From: Magnolia sinica
Lineage: Eukaryota > Streptophyta > Magnoliopsida > Magnoliales > Magnoliaceae
Assembly: GCF_029962835.1 (NCBI RefSeq)
Contig: NC_080577.1
Coordinates: 24,038,501-24,102,500, forward strand
Length of the DNA: 64,000 bases
Reading direction: 5' to 3'
The translations under genes were made by a program, and so were the position numbers. Position 1 is the stretch's first letter, and every line of letters begins with the position of its first letter. The notes below the pieces were generated by a model. That model saw only the letters and a list, made by a program, of their open reading frames with translations. It was not told the origin of the DNA and ran no database searches. Of the stretch, positions 57,201 to 64,000 are shown one piece after another.

Positions 57201-60200
57201 AAGCTGATTCTTTAGCAGATTCGTTGGCTAGAAGAAGGTGCATCAAGAACATCTACCTACATCGATGCCACGAGAGAAGCTGTCTTCTTTTTATTCTTGC
57301 TGTCGTATTCATTGCTAGTTTGTGTTCCTATGTTTGCCCTGTTTTTCTAATTGCATCTTCTTTTGGTTTTTCAATAAAATCGAGCGTTATCCATAAAAAA
57401 AAATAACAACAAACTTCAAAATCAATTACTTGACTCTAAGTGTCCAAAAATTAAATTGCAATTAAAAATAAAAAGATTTTCAATAATAAATTAATAATTA
57501 AACATACTTTTTAAGAGAGTTGTCCAGATGTGCCGGGCAACAGACACAGATATGTATCGACATGGCTGAGTTTCAAAAGGTGGTATCCTTGTTATGTAGC
57601 TTCAACCATATTCATGGTGAAGCATTACAGGATGCAGATAATTTAGCCAGAAGTGAAGTGAGCAGCATCTGTGTAGCAGTCAAAGATTCAACAAAATGAG
57701 ATTGTCCATCTCCATGTCCAACTGGCTGCATCCAGAGTTACTGGACACATGTGTCAAAGTGTCCTGAAGTGTCCAGCACGTCAAATTCCAGAAATCTGGG
57801 CAAGGGAACACTTCTGTACACAGAAAAGTAATACTTTTTTTTGGAAAATAAAAGATAATATAAAATGATGAAAACACTAGAACAAAGGAAATGAAGAAAG
57901 AGTTAAAAGAATTATAAATGAATTTTCGCAAACTCCCAAGAAAAACCAATTGCTAGTAATCTAAACTAGCAAGTAATTGATAAACAAATATTGAAAACTA
58001 TTTATAATCACCTCAAAAAATGGTAGTTTGTATAAAAATTACTTGCTATCTTAAAAGATTAGAAAACCAAAACAGAAAGAAAGTCAAAACAAAGAACTAG
58101 GCCTGTGCTTTCTTTTTTCTTTTTCTTTTTTCTTTTTTTTCTTTTTTTGTTTTTGTTATATGGCTCATGGTTCCTATGGTGAAAAACAAACTAAAATATA
58201 GGGTGAGAGCAAGTTTTTGTGAGTAGTTTCTTCAAGTAATTGATAAACAGATATTGAAAATGATTTATAACCACCTCAAAAAATGGTAGAAAATTACTCG
58301 CCCTCTTAAAAAATTAAACTACCACAACAGATGGACTGAAGAGCAAAATGAAGAAGGAAGCTTGTGCTTTTTTTGGTTACATCGCTCATGGTACCTACAG
58401 CGAAAGATGAACTAAAATATAGACTGTGAAAGGAAGTTTTTGTGAGTAGTTTTTTCTCAACAACAAGGAATGGAGGCAAGCTCGAGGGCTAGGGACGAGA
58501 CATCTTGTGACTTGACATAAGAAATTCCCGTTAAAAAAATCAAGAACAACAAATGAAAGCTTTGTGAAAGATATGTTGGACACTTCACTCAAAGTGTTTG
58601 ACACATAACTTTTAGATAACATCACTACGACACTTCTTGAAATGTTGTACCATGTCCAAGAGTGTCCAAGTGTCCCCAAGTGTCAGCACAGCAAAAACCC
58701 AAACAGTAGAAGTGTCTAGATAACACTGATGGAATCACAAGTTTCCTAACAAGCGGCATACAATTGCCAGCTCATACAGAAGCATGACAAGCATAAAGTA
58801 ATGTCCAAGACTAACTTTTATTTAGCCAAATTACTTTCATATTTTAAAGCGAAATTAGCAGAAGAAGGCAAAAACAGAGAGAAGAGAGATGAGGGAATTG
58901 GTACATAGCCAAACTAGCACTAAAAAATTGACATGTCAAAAACCACAAAAGCGTGATTCATGTAGATATGCTCAAAACTTTTGCAATAACTTTGAGGCTT
59001 AAGAGATTACCTCTGCAGTATGATCCTTAAGCACGTGTAAACAATTATAGTTCCCATTTTCAGACCCTTGCCACAAACGAACTGTCTGCAGCAGAATAAA
59101 AGTAAATCAATAAAGACTGCTACATAGGACTTATGCAAAATGTCCCAGATAGAAACGTGTGCTTATGTAAAAGTAAACATTGTTGTACTTACGATGATAC
59201 ATAGGACTAATGCAAAATGTCCCAGATAGAAGCCTGTGCTTATGTAAAAGTAAATATCGTTATACTTCTGATGATGCAAGATTTCTATCCCAGAAAACAG
59301 CTTAAGACTGGTAGGAAAAAGCTATCTAAATGTATGTATTCTTGTTGAGCTTCTGAACTTCAGCACCAGACAAATATTTACTCCAATGAAGCCAAGTGAG
59401 TGGTCGGAAAGGAATTCACTTATAGTGGTGACCAGGCAGAACAGAACCATTGCTCCTCTAGCAATAGACAGCAAAATTTTGGCAATGCAGTCATTGTATT
59501 CTATTTCAACATGATCAAGCAGCATTGACCAAGATCCAATCTCTCAGTTGCATAATCAAAACAACCAATGCAGTACCTAGTTGAGAAAGCTCAAAACCTT
59601 TACTTCAGCCATATGATCAGGGAAGATCAGCATTTGAGAGCTGTGACCTATGAAAATCTGATTCCTGTCTTCACATGTCAAGACACTTTATCTCATACAC
59701 ATCATTCTCCAGGAATGAGATAACTTGGTATCAATTTGAATCAGTGAATGGACCTCCCATCCATTCCGCTCACCAGTCTATGCCGCAACAACAAACTATA
59801 CCACATGAAGCACATGCACACTATAAAGGTGCAGCTTACCTTCATACAGCCTGCGGATGAAGCTCATATTTTTTGATAGGTAAAGCTGGGCTTGAGCCCG
59901 AGACATCAATGTTGAAACACCTGTCTACCATTGAGCTACAGGCTTGAACCCATGAAACTCCTATTCATGACGAGAAAATTAAACAGGCAACATGCAAGTG
60001 CAGGCAATAGTTGGCTTGGCCCATATTGTGCATGTCAGCTCTACCCTAAGCACGGACAGTTCACATGCTGTGCAGCTTGAAGTTTTCTATTCCCGTTTGG
60101 GAATTACCAGACGTGGTCTCATTATGGATATGCCCATCTCTTTACATGATAAATAAAGGTTTACTCAGGCATATGCCTCCCCAGCCTGTATTGAGCTTCT

Positions 60201-63200
60201 AGAGTTTCTAAATGGAACTTGGTCCAATGAAGATACTGTTTCCTTAATGATCGGTGGTTATTTCAGCATATGATTAAAGTTAAGGGTTGTCATATTTCTT
60301 CAGAATATTCCACAGTAGGAACACATAACAGTCTATCAAGGAAAGAATTCAAATACTGGAAGATCTAATCTTTTCCTGTGTATATCAAGAAATGCAACTC
60401 CGTTGGAAATCCTTCTTTGACAATGACTTGTATTTCTTTGCAACTTTAAGTTGTTGTTTTTTTTTTTTTTTTACAGCTTAGCAGTTAAAAACCACACGAT
60501 ACTTCATTTGCATTTCAGAACATGGCAACTTCTTAGCACCCAAGATTTCCATAATGCATAAAGATTAAAGACTAAATCGATATCTATAAAGTATGGCTAT
60601 GGCTCACCTTATCTCCTGAGCCCGTTACGAACAGCTCATCCCGAGCTACAAACTTGACACTGGTAACCTATAAAAGCATTGAAGCCTCTTCAGCCAAGAC
60701 ATTTTATTTAACAAAACCATGAAAGATATATCGCTACTTGTCAAAAGAACCAGAGGAAGTGCAGCAATCACAACACAACATAAAAGAAAGCAAAGGGAGA
60801 AAGGGACAAAACCTTCTTGGAGTGACCACTGAGTGTACATAAGATCTGCCCGGATGTTCGGTCGAAAACAACGGCATTTGTGTCAACCCCTCCGGTCGCA
60901 ATCACATCCTATCAATCAACCAAGGACATACTGCACATGAGTTGTCTGAAACTGAATATAAATTTAAAAAAATAAAAATAAAAATAAAGGTGAACTACTT
61001 GCAACATTTGTGTAGCCGATCCCAATTAGTTGGGGTAAGGGCGCTTAGCTGATGACTTGAAACAAGCATAATCATTACAGATTGAAAATTGAAAAATTGC
61101 CTCAGGCATAAAAATACATATTTTCCCTAAGCAAAAGGAAGAAGGTACAAAATGGTTAGAAAACCAATACATTCACAGGTAGATCATGTGTTTGTGTCTA
61201 TGAGGGTGCATGCATGAACACAAACATCATATGTTTGTTTATGTACATTACATTCATCTATATATCATTTTATGTACATTTTCAATAATATCCATATATA
61301 TCTAGATGTCACTTTCATATCGGCTCAGAAACATGCATAAAGAGAGACTTATGCATGCACCCAGCTATCTACTAGACATGTATATTAGCTATTCTTCTGC
61401 ATAGATAAGAATCCCACAGACAAATGCAGCTAATTACTTGAATTCGTACCTTTGAAGGATGGATGTCAGCAGATAAAATGCCCGGCTTGCTAGTTTTGTG
61501 CAGGGGGTGACTGGAGAGCTGAGTGTACCTCTCCAAGGCATCAACAGGTGCCAAAGTTGGTGGGATCTAGTGATGCACAAAAATTATCCCAAATCAATGA
61601 CTAAATATATGTATGTGTGTGTGTAAGTAAAGTTAAGTGCAAAACAAAAACATAGATTTTTCCAAATTTTAAGCTAAGATTGTGATAACTGAAAAGCCAT
61701 TTTTTATACAACAGAGGACAGTACCTGTCGTTTCTTACGCTGTCCCGAAAGTATAGCATTGCAATCCGTGAGTTCTGCAATGATTTCAGCTGAGATACCA
61801 GGACGGATTCTCTTCCCACCAGGGCCCAAATCCTCATCCTCGGCAGCTGTAAGTACAAGACTATGCATATATCATGGCATGGATTTAATTATAATGTAAT
61901 TAAACCATTCATATTAAACATAAACATAAGAACCTCTTTTTCCGTTGCTAACAACCATAGCATTTGCTGCTGCTGCTGCTGCAGATGACGCTGACAAAGG
62001 AATCTGTCTTTCTGCCTGAGCTAATAATGTCCTTGCTTCATCCCTTTCCTTTTTTAGTCTTGCTATAACGCGGCAAGCAGCATCATGCTGCCAAATCCAA
62101 GACTTGTATTAATGTGCCAATGATTGGAATGACGAAATTCAAAAATAGTAAAGAATGACAGGCAAATTCACAGATTCAATTTGCAATGAAGTTAATGGAG
62201 GATGAAATGGAGCTACATCTCAAACAATCTCTACCAGAAAATGGAATGAATGACAGGATAGGCTCCAAATTTCAGCGACAGTGCACCAATTATCAGTACC
62301 TGGTACAAAGCATGACTTAGCTCTTGCCTTGCTGTATTTAATTGCTGCTCCAGTGCAAAATTTGATAACATCAGTGCATCCCATTCCTGTTGAGAAATAG
62401 AAAAAACATGAAGGGATTTAGAAAAAGTACCAAGAAGGTTCAACAATCAAGTCCCTCCAGTCTCAATTGACACCACTGAATCAATTAACTCTTGACCATA
62501 AGGTTGCACCGGAATCAATCTAAAAGTATTGGCAAAGATTATACATTAATATTTTTGAAGAAATTAAATAACAAAGATTACATTGTTACACAACAAGAAC
62601 TCCGAATAAATGGACATTTATAATTAAATGCAGATGAAATGGAATAACCAACCAGTTATGAGCCCACTTGGATGGACCATGGATAGTGGAGCAGGCGGTT
62701 TGTTGGGTTGTTTTTCAGCCAAATGACTCAAATCCTTATTCGAGCAGGACATTAAAATTAATTAATTAATTAAAATTAAAAGGATATGGGGTGTAAAGGT
62801 TGGAAACACCATTAGTGCCTCTCCTGTTTCTAATCCACCTCAAACGCCTAACCAAAAGGAACCCACTTGGTTTCTCTACATGTCTGCCTTGCTTCCTGGT
62901 TTGAGGAACATCCGAAAGCACCATAAAAGCAAGTTTCACCGAACATGGAAACCCGATTGGGTAGTAAAGCTCCAGTGGAAGTATGAAGCTTGATGCATGA
63001 CAAAGATTTCAGTGACTTGGAGTTCCAATGTTTCAAGAACTGTGGAAAGAAATGCATCATGCACTGAGCTCAATAACGTACAAACCCCACGGGGATGATT
63101 AGCATGTCATGGAAGACAAATTTTCAGCCTCTTACCATGACATTTTAGACTAAACTAGTGTTGTCATGTGCAATCTCACAATCGCATACATTGGCTCAGA

Positions 63201-64000
63201 TCGCATATGCCATGCAGGAAGTATGCCATGGCATACTAAATTATGCGATGGTTATACCATGGGATACTCTAGATGCAATGGCATAATGGCCAACGGTCAA
63301 ATTTCTTGTAGATTATAGCAAGTTGTAACTTGTAACACGTATTGTATGCATCAACTCATCAAGATTCAAGTTATCAATACAATTTCTATGTTTATAGTTT
63401 TCCATAATTAACTCTTTCTTAGTGTAACTTGTTGATTGTTTAAATTTGTTTTGTTATATATAATATAATATAACTCAACGTATAAATAGTCTAATAGTCA
63501 AAATACAATGAAATAGGTAAATAAACCCAATCCAATCACTTGTAATCATAAGACAATTTTTCTTAATTTTTTAGATTTTTTATGATTTTATTCCATTTTC
63601 TATCATTTTTTCTTACTTTTCAGTAAAAAAAAAAAGTCATCAGCCTGAGCAATCACTTATGCGTTTATGTGATGGCATAAGCAATTAGCCCAGGCTGATG
63701 GCTTATGCAATTTTACGCTATTCGACAACAATGGAATGACTAAACCAACTTTAGTTTTTAAGAAATAATAATAATAATAGCAGAATTTCTCATGTACTTT
63801 GTTCCCACTACTCAAAGGCAGAGCGGATAAGAAAAATGACACTTTTAACCAAACTAAGTTCCAAAAAAGGTCAGAATTTTATTAATTGGAAGGATTCTGT
63901 GAAACAGTAACCAACCCAAGTGGCGTGTGGAAAAGTAGAAAAGATAACAAACGAGAGGGGGGGCAAAACACAACATACATTCTGGAACATTCCAAGTAAA
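40485..64000 (-). CDS. PRP19: Pre-mRNA-processing factor 19 (U-box/WD40 E3 ligase), 5' end outside window
   Basis: Fifteen coding exons were read on the minus strand, all GT-AG and in phase: 63979-64000 (partial), 62300-62386, 61934-62087, 61725-61846, 61450-61566, 60813-60908, 60608-60667, 59011-59085, 42373-42477, 42084-42200, 41898-41975, 41729-41825, 41271-41322, 40817-40887, 40485-40597 (stop at 40485-40487). They encode 454 residues: [27 protein letters not shown] and [19 protein letters not shown] (Prp19 coiled coil), an acidic linker ending [16 protein letters not shown], then WD40 repeats ([55 protein letters not shown]). The U-box exons, about 70 residues, should lie right of the window. 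PRP19 drives spliceosome activation in the NineTeen/MOS4-associated complex in the nucleus and is a ubiquitin ligase; plants often call it MAC3. One intron is 16.5 kb. No disabling change was seen. Confidence 0.95.
40628..40674. repeat. (GA)n microsatellite in the last PRP19 intron
   Basis: GA run of about 46 bp (CT in the sense direction) in the 219-bp intron between the last two exons, about 30 bases upstream of the last exon's acceptor in sense direction. It lengthens the polypyrimidine tract. Confidence 0.9.
42243..42310. repeat. (GT)n(GA)n compound microsatellite in PRP19 intron
   Basis: GT run then GA run, then GCGCGC, within the 172-bp intron between exons 42084-42200 and 42373-42477. 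In the sense direction this is a CT/CA tract upstream of the acceptor. Confidence 0.9.
43368..43510 (-). mobile_element. RTE LINE 3' tail, minus strand
   Basis: Minus-strand reading gives AGGATTCCTGTAGCCAACCC, then TTTAGCTGGGATAAGGCTTA and a GATGGTGAGGAGGAGG tail, the same 3' end as at 1860-1895. Only the last part is recognisable. Confidence 0.75.
43752..44057 (-). other. Unrecognised 101-codon reading frame in intron
   Basis: This minus-strand frame has well-mixed, protein-like composition, with segments such as [20 protein letters not shown] and [20 protein letters not shown]. It is unlike the T-rich noise frames nearby. I do not recognise a family. Upstream on the same strand (to about 44460) are further protein-like but frame-broken stretches. 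It could be a captured gene fragment or a decayed pseudogene. No start or splice evidence supports expression. Confidence 0.35.
44515..45744 (-). mobile_element. 5'-truncated L1 LINE, minus strand, with 17-bp TSD
   Basis: Target duplications GTTGCAGTTGCAAGGTT (44515-44531) and GTTGTAGTTGCAAGGTT (45728-45744) differ at one base. The body starts with a T-run (minus-strand A-tail). The minus-strand frames give [13 protein letters not shown] and [14 protein letters not shown] (region after the RT), [10 protein letters not shown] and [40 protein letters not shown] (zf-RVT), then ERNGRCFNG. Frames are broken in several places. The reverse transcriptase core and endonuclease are missing. Confidence 0.92.
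46024..46761. mobile_element. hAT-like MITE 2 with palindrome array, 722 bp
   Basis: Target duplications GTCGTCAC lie at 46024-46031 and 46754-46761. The ends are CAACGTTGTTAAATGCG and, inward from the right, CAATGTTGTCAAACCGC. Just inside the left end is a cluster of palindromes: GCATATGCGATCGCATATGC at 46116-46135, with the 14-bp core TATGCGATCGCATA again at 46150-46163 and 46169-46182. Matching CGCATATGCG-type motifs lie near the right end. The middle is AT-rich with AAGTTGTAACTT words. No open frame. It is a sister of the elements at 4250 and 63156. Confidence 0.9.
46782..47404 (-). mobile_element. TRIM-like retroelement, tandem copies
   Basis: A 270-bp unit starting TGATGTAGGACAATTAACC occurs at 46782 and 47052, and a partial third stretch follows at about 47309-47403. 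On the minus strand, TTGGTTTCAGAGCAAG (47036-47051) closely resembles the plant primer-binding site TGGTATCAGAGC for initiator tRNA-Met, and directly follows a sequence ending in CA. No coding capacity. This fits terminal-repeat-in-miniature elements, some of which form tandem arrays. Exact LTR bounds are unclear. Confidence 0.55.
47672..48165 (-). mobile_element. L1 LINE 3' end, minus strand
   Basis: A T-run at about 47680-47692 is followed on the minus strand by a frame containing [17 protein letters not shown], the conserved post-zinc-finger L1 segment. A small tandem repeat (CCTTATATACAAATGGACCC) lies in its 3' UTR at about 47890-47960. Confidence 0.65.
48178..48722 (-). mobile_element. 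L1 LINE 3' end, minus strand (second)
   Basis: Minus-strand frame 48697-48275 gives [20 protein letters not shown], then [20 protein letters not shown] (zf-RVT) and [12 protein letters not shown]. It ends at a TTC/T-rich stretch at 48178-48200 (A-rich tail in sense). It is about 140 codons long and almost open, but has no upstream RT. Confidence 0.82.
49770..52430 (-). mobile_element. L1 LINE with RT domain, nested in the outer L1, minus strand
   Basis: Minus-strand frames in order: 52408-51797 (pre-RT and RT fingers, [20 protein letters not shown], then [20 protein letters not shown]); 51767-51507 ([20 protein letters not shown]); 51531-51238 ([15 protein letters not shown], catalytic FADD codons at 51394-51405); 51171-50488 ([20 protein letters not shown] and the downstream region); 50472-50164 (zf-RVT start, [19 protein letters not shown]); 50204-49947 ([12 protein letters not shown], then [11 protein letters not shown]). 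Four frame breaks separate these pieces, so it is inactive. The endonuclease domain is missing (5' truncation). An A-tail-like TTTTATTTTATTTTTT lies at 49770-49785. No clean target duplication was found; some target sequence may have been lost. Confidence 0.9.
53691..53817. repeat. Duplicated segment in outer L1, 74-bp period
   Basis: About 53 identical bases, AGATACCACTTGGTTGCATG onward, recur at 53691 and 53765. They duplicate the [19 protein letters not shown] part of the LINE. Confidence 0.85.
55003..56541. mobile_element. Candidate DNA element inserted in the outer L1
   Basis: Flanks GCCAGACA (55003-55010) and GCCAGAGA (56534-56541) match at seven of eight, and L1 coding sequence resumes right after. 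The ends share ATGTTT(T/C)... and TATCG words: left ATGTTTTATGCAGCTGTATC, right (inward) ATGTTCCATGTATTGATGG then TATCGGCTGATAT. Inside are GATA/TATCG-rich ends, an RTE tail at about 55700-55762 and A-runs. No transposase. The 8-bp flank suggests hAT type, but the inverted ends are weak. Confidence 0.5.
55700..55765 (+). mobile_element. RTE LINE 3' tail, plus strand
   Basis: AAAGGATTCATGTAGCCAAC then TTAGTTGGGATAAGGCTTAG and GATGATGTTGATGATG: the same 3' end and tail as at 1860-1895. Confidence 0.8.
57411..59010. other. Intronic, no gene; 263-bp tandem duplication
   Basis: A unit of about 263 bp starting AAGTAATTGATAAACA(A/G)ATAT occurs at 57971-58233 and 58234-58460. GTGTCC-rich stretches at 57516-57790 and 58640-58725 may be ends of a further DNA element, but no target duplication was found. 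Confidence 0.6.
59121..59274. repeat. 77-bp tandem duplication in PRP19 intron
   Basis: Two units starting TACATAGGAC(T)(T/A)ATGCAAAATG at 59121 and 59198, with a few differences, in the intron between exons 59011-59085 and 60608-60667. Confidence 0.85.
59865..59955 (-). mobile_element. Possible tRNA-derived SINE, minus strand
   Basis: Minus-strand reading gives TAGCTCAATGGTAGACAGG (A box) and, about 25 bases later, GTCTCGGGCTCAAGCCC (B-box region). The spacing is tRNA-like and it ends in a TATCAAAAAAT tail. Target duplications are not clear. Confidence 0.6.
60995..61065 (+). mobile_element. RTE LINE 3' tail fragment
   Basis: TGTGTAGCCGATCCCAATTA, then GTTGGGGTAAGGGCGCTTAG and CTGATGACTTGA, a diverged copy of the RTE 3' end in a PRP19 intron. 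Confidence 0.6.
63148..63745. mobile_element. hAT-like MITE 3, 582 bp, in a PRP19 intron
   Basis: Target duplications GACTAAAC lie at 63148-63155 and 63738-63745. The left end is TAGTGTTGTCATGTGCAATC; the right end, inward, is ATTCCATTGTTGTCGAATAG. Inside both ends are CGCATATGCCATG-like and TTATGCGATGG / ATTATGCG motifs, and the middle has AAGTTGTAACTTG words shared with element 2. It sits in the intron between the partial exon at 63979 and exon 62300-62386. No open frame. Confidence 0.85.

Larger units (their letters stand above)
48780..57410 (+). mobile_element. Degraded L1 LINE (outer element), split by two insertions
   Basis: Plus-strand pieces appear in L1 order: endonuclease region with [18 protein letters not shown] (about 49030-49080) and [17 protein letters not shown] (49420-49470); pre-RT with AYFHGM and NHFKGI (52410-52540); reverse transcriptase with [14 protein letters not shown] (52860), [15 protein letters not shown] (52945) and QYTDDTLFF carrying the catalytic Asp pair (about 53320); LGMPL and [16 protein letters not shown] (53450-53565); [13 protein letters not shown]; zf-[18 protein letters not shown] (about 54920-54965); then [14 protein letters not shown] and an RNase H tail ([13 protein letters not shown], then [20 protein letters not shown], about 57180-57235), ending in an A-tail near 57395. 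Many stops and frameshifts. Inserts at 49770-52430 and 55011-56533 separate the pieces. It is the oldest L1 here. Confidence 0.8.
42478..59010 (-). other. 16.5-kb PRP19 intron full of transposons
   Basis: It lies between exon 59011-59085 (ending ...DHTAE) and exon 42373-42477 (starting VQAVSIHA); both splice in phase 0. It carries RTE, L1, hAT-like and TRIM-like sequence in both orientations. Repeat-free remainder: 42.5-43.3 kb, 57.4-59.0 kb and short gaps. Confidence 0.93.

Noticed and set aside
57516..58730. A DNA transposon with GTGTCC-rich ends
   Set aside because: Similar words occur at both ends but no target duplication or convincing inverted repeat was found, so borders cannot be set.

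Overview
The window is nuclear DNA of a flowering plant. Three things show this: a spliced plant-type PRP19 gene with GT-AG introns, two plant-only type I MADS-box genes, and a dense mix of plant transposons (L1 and RTE LINEs, Ty3/gypsy remnants, PIF/Harbinger, hAT and Mutator-like MITEs, a tRNA-derived SINE). No rRNA gene, functional tRNA gene, CRISPR array or bacterial operon was seen. The heavy load of short GGGCCCACC / CACACCGTCCATCC repeats and the TE-filled introns suggest a large woody-plant genome, possibly a magnoliid, but that lineage call is a weak guess.

Layout. 1-13 kb is repeat debris: a perfect 693-bp direct repeat, an RTE LINE tail, a SINE with clean target duplications, a degenerate gypsy gag with local tandem amplifications, a 2.4-kb hAT-like element with an L1 fragment inside it, more L1 ends and a 132-bp hAT MITE. 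13.7-23.6 kb holds two intact single-exon MADS-box genes (16545-17822 and 21772-22869) on a tandemly duplicated segment, among Mutator-like MITEs. The first gene carries an expanded in-frame peptide repeat in its C-terminal half. 25050-29704 looks like a single very long (4.65 kb) solo LTR with TG...CA ends. 34.6-38.2 kb is a decayed PIF/Harbinger unit: DDE transposase, Myb/SANT-like partner, and a third reading frame with an RNase H1-type (viroplasmin) N-terminal domain and a hydrophobic C-terminal tail.

40485-64000 (minus strand) is most of a PRP19 gene, encoding the spliceosome-activating U-box E3 ligase with WD40 repeats. Fifteen coding exons were placed by splice sites and phase; the U-box exons lie beyond the right edge. 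One intron (42478-59010, 16.5 kb) contains L1 elements in both orientations, one inserted in another, a hAT-like MITE, a TRIM-like array and RTE tails. All placed exons remain open and in phase, so the gene looks functional.

The most noteworthy signals are the hAT-like family with GCATATGC/GCGATCGC palindromes (three copies, each with 8-bp target duplications), the tail-anchored viroplasmin-domain frame next to the Harbinger genes, the repeat expansion in one MADS paralogue, and the transposon-filled PRP19 intron.
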